DNA from: Caulobacteraceae bacterium
GTDB taxonomy: Bacteria > Pseudomonadota > Alphaproteobacteria > Caulobacterales > Caulobacteraceae
NCBI GenBank assembly: GCA_947501315.1
Contig: CANMXH010000109.1
Span: 1 to 7,539 of the forward strand
Reading direction: 5' to 3'
Length of the DNA stretch: 7,539 bases
A program made the translations under genes and the position numbers. The number at the start of each line of letters is the position of its first letter. Within the stretch, counting starts at the first letter, position 1. The notes beneath the pieces are model-generated. The model did no database searches, had not been told where the DNA came from, and worked only from the letters and a program-made list of their open reading frames with translations. Shown one piece after another: positions 1-4,992 of this stretch.

Positions 1-1062
1 AGCGCGGTCTTCTCGGGCGTCGCCGACCTGAAGAAGGCCTTCGAGGCCGCCCGGATGCGCCGCGCCGCCGGCCAGTCGACCCTGCTGTTCGTCGACGAGA
101 TCCACCGCTTCAACCGCGCCCAGCAGGACGGCTTCCTGCCGTTCGTGGAAGAGGGGATCGTCACCCTCGTCGGGGCCACGACCGAAAATCCTTCGTTCGA
201 ACTGAACGGCGCCCTGCTGTCGCGATCACAGGTCTATGTGCTGAAGCGGCTGGACGATGCGGCACTCGATCAACTGTTGATTCGAGCCGAGGCGCAGGAG
301 GGCAAGGCGCTTCCGCTGACGCCCGAGGCCCGTCATGCCCTGCTGGCGCTGGCGGATGGCGACGGCCGATATCTGCTGACCATGTCCGAGGTCCTGTTCG
401 ACCTGACCTCGGTCGAGCCGCTGGATGTGCAGGCGCTGGCCGGCATCCTGCAGAAGCGGGCTCCCGCTTACGACAAGAGCAGAGAAGAGCATTATAACCT
501 CATATCTGCACTGCATAAATCGGTTCGGGGCTCTGACCCTGACGCCGCCCTCTACTGGCTGGCGCGGATGCTGAACGGCGGAGAGGATCCGCTGTATCTG
601 GCGCGCCGGATCGTGCGCATGGCGGTCGAGGACATCGGCGAGGCGGACCCCCTGTCCCTGCTGGTCGCCAATGCTGCCAAGGATACCTACGACTTCCTCG
701 GCAGCCCTGAGGGCGAACTGGCCCTCGCCCAGGCCGTCGTCCATCTGGCCACCGCGCCCAAGTCGGTCGGGGTGTATGAAGCCTTCAAGGCGGCGAAGCG
801 GGCGGCCGCCGAAACCGGCTCGCTGATGCCCCCGGCCCACATCCGCAACGCCCCGACGAAGCTGATGAAGTCGCTCGGCTACGGCCAGGGCTATCAGTAC
901 GACCCGTCCACCCCCGAGGGTTTTTCGGGTGCGAACTTCTTCCCCGACGAAATGGAGCGCCGCACCTTCTATGCCCCGAAGGGTGAGGGGCATGAGGCCA
1001 AGGTCAAGGAACGGCTGGAGCGTTGGGCGGCGATGCGAGCGGCACGGCAGGGCGAGGAATGA
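1..1062 (+). CDS. rarA: Replication-associated recombination protein RarA (MgsA), AAA+ ATPase, 5'-truncated by the window edge
   Basis: RarA is a cytoplasmic AAA+ ATPase of the clamp-loader-like group that acts at stalled replication forks and single-stranded DNA ends. The reading frame is open from base 1, so 353 residues are visible. Compared with about 440 for the family, roughly 80-95 N-terminal residues are missing, including Walker A. Visible motifs, in partial numbering, are Walker B LLFVDEIHRFN (28-38), sensor 1 GATTENPSF (58-66) and the arginine-finger segment ALLSR (R75). The C-terminal tetramerisation part carries the family signatures HYNLISALHKS (164-174), RGSDPDAALYW, LRRIVRMAVEDIG-like helix, APKSVGVYEAFKAA and RNAPTKLMKSLGYG. 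The stop overlaps the next start (ATGA). Codons around 475-524 are unusually AT-rich for this gene (see findings). Family assignment is very secure. Confidence 0.97.
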   Translation, partial: SAVFSGVADLKKAFEAARMRRAAGQSTLLFVDEIHRFNRAQQDGFLPFVEEGIVTLVGATTENPSFELNGALLSRSQVYVLKRLDDAALDQLLIRAEAQEGKALPLTPEARHALLALADGDGRYLLTMSEVLFDLTSVEPLDVQALAGILQKRAPAYDKSREEHYNLISALHKSVRGSDPDAALYWLARMLNGGEDPLYLARRIVRMAVEDIGEADPLSLLVANAAKDTYDFLGSPEGELALAQAVVHLATAPKSVGVYEAFKAAKRAAAETGSLMPPAHIRNAPTKLMKSLGYGQGYQYDPSTPEGFSGANFFPDEMERRTFYAPKGEGHEAKVKERLERWAAMRAARQGEE

Positions 1063-1433
1063 ACCTCAACCAGGTCTCCGTCGACGTCGCCGACATCCCC
1101 CGCGCCCGGGCCTTCTACCAGCAGCTCGGGCTGGAGCTGATCGTCTCCAGCGACCACTGCGCCCGCTTCCTCTGCCCGGGCGGGGCGACCTTCTCGATCC
1201 ACCGCGTCGGGGGAACTGCGCCCGGCGGGACGATGGTCTATTTCGAATGCGACGACCTTGGCGCCCGGGTCGCCGCCCTGACGGACGCAGGCGTCGTCCT
1301 TGACAGTGATCCCGAGGATCAGAGCTGGCTCTGGCGTGAGGCCCGGCTTCGTGACCCCGACGGAAATCGCCTGTGCCTGTATTTCGCGGGCGAGAACCGC
1401 GTGAACCCACCCTGGCGGGTTCCGGTCGCCTGA
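1059..1433 (+). CDS. VOC-fold (glyoxalase/bleomycin-resistance-like) protein lacking canonical metal ligands
   Basis: A 124-residue single VOC module. It has the first beta-alpha-beta-beta-beta unit (QVSVDVADIPRARAFYQQLGLE), a central strand MVYFECDDLGARVAALTDAG, and the closing signature RLRDPDGNRLCLYFAGEN. A longer in-frame start exists at 1023, but ATG 1059 is preferred: it begins directly before the first VOC strand, gives a 4-nt ATGA overlap with rarA, and has AGGG at 1049-1052 six bases upstream. Metal-dependent relatives have His at the start of strand 1, His before the central FEVDD-like strand, and Glu after DPDGN. Here these positions read Gln, Met and Cys. It is therefore probably not a classical metalloenzyme, and may be a binding or resistance-type member. 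The substrate cannot be predicted. Translation is probably coupled to rarA. Confidence 0.88.
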   Translation: MNLNQVSVDVADIPRARAFYQQLGLELIVSSDHCARFLCPGGATFSIHRVGGTAPGGTMVYFECDDLGARVAALTDAGVVLDSDPEDQSWLWREARLRDPDGNRLCLYFAGENRVNPPWRVPVA

Positions 1434-1496
1434 CGTTGCCGTAACGGCGGTTTTGGGTCTAGCCTTCTCGCCGTCGATCAACCTTGGGAGGGGAAG

Positions 1497-1928
1497 ATGA
1501 GCGATATGACCGTCAAGACGCCATGGCACCTTTGGGCCATCGCCGCTGTCGCCGTGTTTTGGAACGGATACGGCGGGTACGACTATGTGATGACCCAGAC
1601 CGGCAACGCCGCCTATCTGGCGCAGTTCACGGCCGAGCAACGGGCCTATTTCGACAGCTACCCGATGTGGATGGAGGCCGTCTGGGCCATCGGCGTCTGG
1701 GGCGGGGTTCTGGGCGCTGTGCTGCTGCTCCTGCGCAACAAGCTGGCGCTCCCTGCCTTTCTGGCCTCGTTGATCGCCTTCGCCGTCAGCGTGGTCTACG
1801 GCCAGATGTCGGGCGGTTCCGCCCTGATGGGCACGACCGGGATGGTATTCAGCGGACTGATCTTCGTGCTGGGGCTGATTTTCGTGATGTACAGCCGGAC
1901 GATGATCCGGAAGGGCATCCTGCGCTGA
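1497..1928 (+). CDS. Small four-helix integral membrane protein of unknown function
   Basis: A 143-residue protein with four predicted membrane segments at about 10-26, 60-80, 83-103 and 113-132. A polar loop at 27-59 is rich in Tyr, Gln and Glu. The N-terminal signature PWHLW..AVFWNGYGGYDYVMTQTGN resembles a family of short alphaproteobacterial membrane proteins sometimes labelled 'sugar transporter'. I see no transporter motif to justify that label. The short basic tail (RKGILR) would be cytoplasmic. The start is well supported: a purine-rich ribosome-binding site (GGGAGGGGAAG, 1486-1496) ends at the ATG, with GGAG six bases upstream. A nearby in-frame ATG at 1506 is less well placed. The 63-nt gap after the VOC gene allows a promoter of its own, but I find no convincing one. 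It is probably an inner-membrane protein; its function is unknown. Confidence 0.85.
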   Translation: MSDMTVKTPWHLWAIAAVAVFWNGYGGYDYVMTQTGNAAYLAQFTAEQRAYFDSYPMWMEAVWAIGVWGGVLGAVLLLLRNKLALPAFLASLIAFAVSVVYGQMSGGSALMGTTGMVFSGLIFVLGLIFVMYSRTMIRKGILR

Positions 1929-1939
1929 GGGGCTGACGG

Positions 1940-1980
1940 ACGGTCGGTCTTTCGCCTATGCAGGCGCCGTGACCGACCGT
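1940..1980 (+). promoter_or_regulatory. Nested RNA hairpin enclosing the start codon of the RluA-like gene
   Basis: The arms ACGGTCGGTC (1940-1949) and GACCGACCGT (1971-1980) are perfect 10-base reverse complements. Inside them, CGCCT (1953-1957) and AGGCG (1962-1966) pair around the loop ATGC. The internal loop is TTT on one side and CCGT on the other. The outer stem can gain two G-C pairs (1938-1939 with 1982-1983) if A1981 bulges. The GTG start (1969-1971) lies at the inner loop/stem junction. The only Shine-Dalgarno-like bases (AGG, 1962-1964) lie in the inner stem. In the folded mRNA both would be hidden. The pairing is seen directly; a regulatory role is inference. A transcription-related hairpin after the upstream gene is an alternative, but no T-tract follows it. 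Confidence 0.5.
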
Positions 1981-2694
1981 ACCCCCGTCTCCCTGAGCGA
2001 AGCCGACATCGCCGCCGTCCGCTCGTGGGTGATCCATGAGGACGAGGCCGTGATCGCCTTCAACAAGCCCGCGGGCCTTTCCAGCCAGGGCGGCCGCATC
2101 CAGGCGCATACGCTGGATGACCTGCTGTGGGCCTTCGCCCGCTCGAACGGAAAGCGGCCCGATCTGGTGCACCGGCTGGACCGCGACACCTCGGGCGTCA
2201 TTCTCGCCGCCAGGACCAAACCCGCCGCCGGCTTTCTCGGCAAGGCGATGCAGGCGCGGCGGTTCAGGAAGACCTATCTGGCGCTGCTCTCGGCGGCACC
2301 GGAGCCAAGGTCCGGGACCATCGAAACACCCCTGCTGCGGCAGGAGATCGGCCGCGAGAGCTATATGCGCGCCGTCACCGCGGATACGCCGGGTGCCCAG
2401 GCCGCCCTCAGCCGCTACCGCACCCTGTCGGCGTCCGATGACGGGGCCCTGGTCGAGCTGGACCCGGCGACCGGCCGGATGCACCAGCTGCGGGTCCATA
2501 TGGCCTCGATCGGTCGTCCCCTGGCGGGTGACGCCCGCTACGGTGGAGCCCTGACCTTTGCCGGCCGCCCTGCACCGCGTCTGATGCTGCATGCCGCCAA
2601 ACTGACCTTCCCCCATCCGGAAGGCGGCTACCGCACGGTGGAAGCCCCTCCGCCGGAGGATTTCGAGGCGCTGAAGGCCGCAGCAAGGCTTTAG
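1969..2694 (+). CDS. RluA-family RNA pseudouridine synthase without S4 domain
   Basis: A 241-residue cytoplasmic enzyme converting specific uridines in rRNA or tRNA to pseudouridine. The catalytic domain starts almost at once with VIHEDEAVIAFNKPAGLSSQGG (21-42). Motif II, LVHRLDRDTSG, carries the catalytic Asp71. Further signatures are KTYLAL, LVELDPATGRMHQLRVHMASIGRPLAGDARYG and a C-terminal LMLHAAKLTFPHP. There is no N-terminal S4 RNA-binding domain, so it is closer in architecture to E. coli RluA (219 residues) than to RluC or RluD. The target could be tRNA or 23S rRNA; the sequence does not decide. GTG 1969 is the most upstream start in frame and keeps the whole domain. Its own ribosome-binding site is weak and lies in a hairpin. 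The gene is 40 nt after the membrane-protein gene and converges with the next gene. Confidence 0.93.
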   Translation: MTDRTPVSLSEADIAAVRSWVIHEDEAVIAFNKPAGLSSQGGRIQAHTLDDLLWAFARSNGKRPDLVHRLDRDTSGVILAARTKPAAGFLGKAMQARRFRKTYLALLSAAPEPRSGTIETPLLRQEIGRESYMRAVTADTPGAQAALSRYRTLSASDDGALVELDPATGRMHQLRVHMASIGRPLAGDARYGGALTFAGRPAPRLMLHAAKLTFPHPEGGYRTVEAPPPEDFEALKAAARL

Positions 2695-2700
2695 CTCGCG

Positions 2701-2717
2701 CGTCCGGCTTTCGGACG
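2701..2717. terminator. Hairpin in the convergent intergenic gap, possible bidirectional terminator
   Basis: CGTCCG (2701-2706) and CGGACG (2712-2717) form a perfect 6-bp stem with loop GCTTT. It sits six bases after the RluA-like stop, between two convergent genes, which is where a shared terminator would be expected. There is no T-tract on either strand, so it is not a classical intrinsic terminator. It may only stabilise 3' ends. The rest of the 67-nt gap shows nothing else. Confidence 0.35.
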
Positions 2718-2761
2718 GCGGCCCGTCACCCGCAAACTGCCACCAGCGGTGAAGCCGGCGC

Positions 2762-3976
2762 TCAGCGTCCGCCGCGGGACAGCTGGCGATATTCGACCAG
2801 ACGCTCCTTATCGCGCCGCACCTGATCCGAGACGGCGTGGTCGACGTCCAGTGATGCGTAGCGAACCCAGCCTTCGACGCCCAGCTTGTCCTGGATGGCA
2901 GCCGCCGGTGTGCGCCAGCGGAAATAGGACAGCCAGCTGACCAGCACGCCCAGCACGGCGGCCAGGCCCTGCAGGACACGGAAGCCGGCTTCACCGGTCG
3001 CCGGAGCCGGTTCCAGTGCCAGGATGAAGAGGCCGATAGCCAGTACCAGCGGCGTCATGATCCGCTGGGCCCAGCGCATCCAGTAGCGTTCGCGGCGCAC
3101 GCGCCACAGCTCCATCTGAACGTGCTTTTCGAGGTACTCCATCCGCGCACCCAGCCACATGGTCAGCCGGGTCAGATACTGCGCGCGCTGGCCCCAGCCC
3201 TTGCCGTCCTGCTGGAACTGGGTCTCGGCCTGGTCGGCCATGGCCCGGGCGGTGGTAAAAAGGTTCTGCAGCTCACGGGTCCGTTGCACGATCTCGCGCG
3301 ACAGTTCGTAGGAGTCGTTCTCGAGCTGGAACCGGTACTGGATGAACAGCACGGCCTGCAGGCCCCAGTAGAGGCCGAGCGCTGCGATCATGGCCCCGGC
3401 GGCCAGACCCAGCCCCATCGCCGCCGATCCGGTCCAGCCTGTGAACAGGCCCGGACCGAGGATGGCCAGGGCGGCAAAGGCGGCAAGGGCCCCGGCCTGG
3501 CTCAACCGCTTCACAGTGACGTGCATCAGGAGCGCCTGGAATACCCGCCGGCCATAGCCGTGGATCCGGCTGCGAATGTCAGCGTCAACCGGGAACCGCT
3601 CCTCGATCTGGCGGCTGAACAACACGTGGAACCGGTCCGGCTTCCCGTCCGTCTCCCAGAAGGGAAAGATATCGAGCGGCTGGTTGAAATACTCGTCGAT
3701 GTGAGAGCTCACGATCGCCTCGGCCTCGGGCGTCGCGGCAAAATACTCGCTCTCGGAAATGGGGCGCAGAATGCCGTCGCCGCCGCGCAAGGCCTCGCGG
3801 CCGTGGCTCGGTGTCGGCGACGGAACCGCCCGGTTCGGGCTGTCCTGGGCTCCGCGCGGCGGCGGATTCGGCGCGGCCTGCAGCCGGCCGTCATCGCCGT
3901 GGCCACCGTCATGCGGTGTCCCGTGGCTGTCATGCCCGTGGGCATCGTGTCCGTGGCTGTGAGCGTCGTGCGACAT
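2762..3976 (-). CDS. Histidine-rich membrane protein with two transmembrane hairpins, function unknown
   Basis: A 404-residue protein I cannot place in a named family. Residues 1-30 contain nine His in HDAHGHDSHG-like units, followed by a Pro/Arg-rich linker to about 72. A soluble part (73-155) includes SEYFAATPEAEAIVSSHIDEYF and WETDGKPDRFHVLFSRQIEERFP. Two membrane segments (about 160-179 and 184-212) are followed by a long polar, probably coiled-coil helix region (215-300), then two more segments (about 305-321 and 332-352) and a charged C-terminal tail. The frame stays open upstream to a TTG at 4072, but ATG 3976 is preferred: it begins the His-rich segment and the upstream residues look like translated leader. 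The ribosome-binding site is weak (AAGGGA about 13 nt upstream). The His-rich tail suggests Zn, Ni or Co binding, which is inference. The gene is 144 nt downstream of the DUF2214 gene. Confidence 0.82.
   Translation of the reverse strand: MSHDAHSHGHDAHGHDSHGTPHDGGHGDDGRLQAAPNPPPRGAQDSPNRAVPSPTPSHGREALRGGDGILRPISESEYFAATPEAEAIVSSHIDEYFNQPLDIFPFWETDGKPDRFHVLFSRQIEERFPVDADIRSRIHGYGRRVFQALLMHVTVKRLSQAGALAAFAALAILGPGLFTGWTGSAAMGLGLAAGAMIAALGLYWGLQAVLFIQYRFQLENDSYELSREIVQRTRELQNLFTTARAMADQAETQFQQDGKGWGQRAQYLTRLTMWLGARMEYLEKHVQMELWRVRRERYWMRWAQRIMTPLVLAIGLFILALEPAPATGEAGFRVLQGLAAVLGVLVSWLSYFRWRTPAAAIQDKLGVEGWVRYASLDVDHAVSDQVRRDKERLVEYRQLSRGGR
3921..3960 (-). repeat. Short direct repeat encoding the His-rich units
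   Basis: CCGTGGCTGT occurs at 3921-3930 and again at 3951-3960, exactly 30 bases (ten codons) apart. On the minus strand both encode the Ser-His-Gly part of HDSHG and AHSHG units. The spacing keeps frame, so slippage or recombination here would change the number of His units without breaking the gene. Confidence 0.6.
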
Positions 3977-4078
3977 GGCGCTTCGGCGGTCCCTTGAGTC
4001 GTCAGCCCTGAAGTATGGCAGGTCGCGCCGCAGGGCGGGCGGCGTTCCCCTCGGGCGCGAAGCAGCACCCAAGTCTGG

Positions 4079-4108
4079 ATATCGGCGTTAACCCTGCCTC
4101 GCGGTCAA
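4079..4108 (-). promoter_or_regulatory. Candidate promoter for the His-rich membrane protein gene
   Basis: On the minus strand TTGACC (complement of 4103-4108) is followed after 18 bases by CGATAT (complement of 4079-4084). The -35 element is a good match to TTGAC(G/A); the -10 is poor and the spacer slightly long. Transcription would start near 4072, leaving a leader of about 95 nt with a 6-bp G+C hairpin (4026-4031 with 4039-4044). A GANTC site (GAGTC, 3996-4000), the target of CcrM-type methylases, lies in this leader. Tentative. Confidence 0.25.
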
Positions 4109-4120
4109 GTGAAGTTTCAG

Positions 4121-4561
4121 TCAGAACGGATAACGCGCCATGGCGGCGGCGCAACCGAGCAGTAGAATCAACAGGAGGGCTTCCAGCCTTACCCATGTCC
4201 GCGCCCGCTTCAGTTCCTGGGCGGGGGGCGTAAAGGCGGCCGCGCCTGCCGCTGCCCTGCGCCAGCGGATGAACAGCAGCGTCGGCCCGATCGATACCAG
4301 GGCCATCAGGACAAACAGGCCCATCTTGGCCCAGAAGAACGGATTGGCCTCGTAGAAGGCCCATCCCTTGCCGCCCCAGATCACCCGACAGATACCGATG
4401 ACGACCGCGAGGCCGGCGACCAGGCCGTAACCGGCGTCGACCTTCGTCAGTCGGGCGGGATCGACGGTGGCGTCCCTCAGCATCACCCACTCCATGGCCA
4501 GCAGGGCGACGAGTCCGAAAACAGTGATGTGGTGGACAATGGCCAGTCCAAGATCGAGCAA
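4121..4561 (-). CDS. DUF2214-type four-helix membrane protein
   Basis: A 146-residue inner-membrane protein with predicted helices at about 4-24, 46-62, 78-98 and 123-141. A His pair (H10, H11) lies in the first helix, followed by EWVMLRD. The loop GGKGWAFYEANPFFWAKM lies before helix 3. This pattern (HHI in helix 1, a KG.AFY..NP.FW.K segment) matches my recollection of DUF2214. Function is unknown; paired intramembrane His could bind heme or metal, which is speculative. The start is TTG at 4561, chosen because AAGGAGG (4567-4573) sits five bases upstream, the best ribosome-binding site in the window, and the protein then begins directly with helix 1. It diverges from crcB across 47 nt and may be transcribed with the His-rich gene downstream. 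Confidence 0.85.
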   Translation of the reverse strand: MLDLGLAIVHHITVFGLVALLAMEWVMLRDATVDPARLTKVDAGYGLVAGLAVVIGICRVIWGGKGWAFYEANPFFWAKMGLFVLMALVSIGPTLLFIRWRRAAAGAAAFTPPAQELKRARTWVRLEALLLILLLGCAAAMARYPF

Positions 4562-4566
4562 GCGCG

Positions 4567-4573
4567 CCTCCTT
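4567..4573 (-). promoter_or_regulatory. Strong Shine-Dalgarno sequence deciding the TTG start of the DUF2214 gene
   Basis: Read on the minus strand, AAGGAGG is followed by the five-base spacer CGCGC and then TTG. This near-perfect anti-16S match fixes the start despite the rare start codon. Confidence 0.75.
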
Positions 4574-4591
4574 CGTTTTGCGGCCGGGTAG

Positions 4592-4599
4592 AGTATAAG
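4592..4599. promoter_or_regulatory. AT-rich -10-like element shared by divergent genes
   Basis: In the 47-nt gap the only AT-rich segment is AGTATAAG. It reads TATAAG on the plus strand (4594-4599) and TATACT on the minus strand (complement of 4592-4597), so it could act as a -10 hexamer in either direction. No good -35 is visible on either side. On the plus strand the start point would fall near 4605-4606, only a few bases before the crcB ATG. On the minus strand it would give a leader of about 25 nt that contains the strong ribosome-binding site. Confidence 0.35.
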
Positions 4600-4608
4600 C
4601 CCCGCATC

Positions 4609-4992
4609 ATGACACGTTTTCTGATCGTTGCAGCAGGGGGTGCCCTCGGCGCTGTCGCCCGCTACGGGGTCGGACGTCTGCTGCCCGCCGGAGGCTGGCC
4701 CTGGGCCACGCTGACGGTCAATGTCGCCGGCGGCCTGCTGATGGGGCTGCTGGCAGGCTGGCTGGCCTTCCGCGGCGGGGTGCATGGCGAGTCCATCCGC
4801 CTGTTTGCCGCCGTCGGAGTTCTCGGAGGCTTCACCACCTTCTCGGCCTTTTCGCTGGAGGCGGCACTGTTGATCGAGCGCCGTCAAACGGCCATGGCGG
4901 GCGGCTATGTCCTCGCCTCGGTGGTCCTGTCGATCGCCGCCCTGTTTCTCGGCCTGATGGTCGCCCGCCGCGCCTTCGGAGCCGCCCCTTGA
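4609..4992 (+). CDS. crcB: Fluoride ion channel CrcB/Fluc
   Basis: A 127-residue inner-membrane protein of the Fluc family, which forms dual-topology homodimers that export fluoride. It has four hydrophobic segments. Signatures are GGALGAVARYG (10-20), TLTVNVAGG with the conserved pore Asn38, and GGFTTFSAFSLE (73-84) with the two pore Phe (F78, F81) and the TTFS helix break. Length is normal for a single-domain CrcB, and only one copy is visible here, as expected for a homodimer. The ATG at 4609 has no recognisable ribosome-binding site, and a possible -10 lies just upstream, so translation may be leaderless. No fluoride riboswitch fits in the 47-nt upstream gap. The stop overlaps the next start (TTGA), and the gene heads a likely four-gene operon. 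Confidence 0.95.
   Translation: MTRFLIVAAGGALGAVARYGVGRLLPAGGWPWATLTVNVAGGLLMGLLAGWLAFRGGVHGESIRLFAAVGVLGGFTTFSAFSLEAALLIERRQTAMAGGYVLASVVLSIAALFLGLMVARRAFGAAP

Noticed and set aside
1403..1422. GAACCC/GGGTTC inverted repeat near the end of the VOC gene
   Set aside because: It lies inside coding sequence, has an 8-nt loop and no T-tract; it is probably a by-product of base composition.
1438..1454. GCCG-TAA-CGGC hairpin followed by GG and TTTT after the VOC gene, possible intrinsic terminator
   Set aside because: The stem is only 4 bp with a 3-nt loop and the T-run is short and offset; too weak to call.
1436..1464. TTGCCG and CTAGCC with 17-nt spacing as a promoter for the 143-residue membrane protein
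   Set aside because: The -10 match is poor and nothing else supports it. The gene may simply be transcribed from upstream.
1849..2994. A 381-codon minus-strand open frame across the RluA-like gene and the convergent gap
   Set aside because: It runs opposite a well-supported pseudouridine synthase and into the C-terminal part of another gene in a different frame. It has no motif support.
3122..3997. A 291-codon plus-strand open frame opposite the His-rich gene
   Set aside because: It is an antisense shadow in G+C-rich DNA. Its translation is low-complexity and has no domain signature, whereas the minus strand shows clear membrane helices and normal composition.
3977..4072. N-terminal extension of the His-rich protein starting at TTG 4072
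   Set aside because: No ribosome-binding site supports it. The extra 32 residues are Arg/Pro-rich without family features, and the His-rich segment starts cleanly at ATG 3976.
4085..4095. TTAACC-like half-site reminiscent of CtrA binding
   Set aside because: Only one half-site is present; the second TTAA at the required 7-nt spacing is missing.
4562..4608. Possible fluoride riboswitch upstream of crcB
   Set aside because: The gap is 47 nt, and I cannot find the conserved pseudoknot pattern of the crcB motif. If the transcript starts near 4605 there is no leader to hold it.
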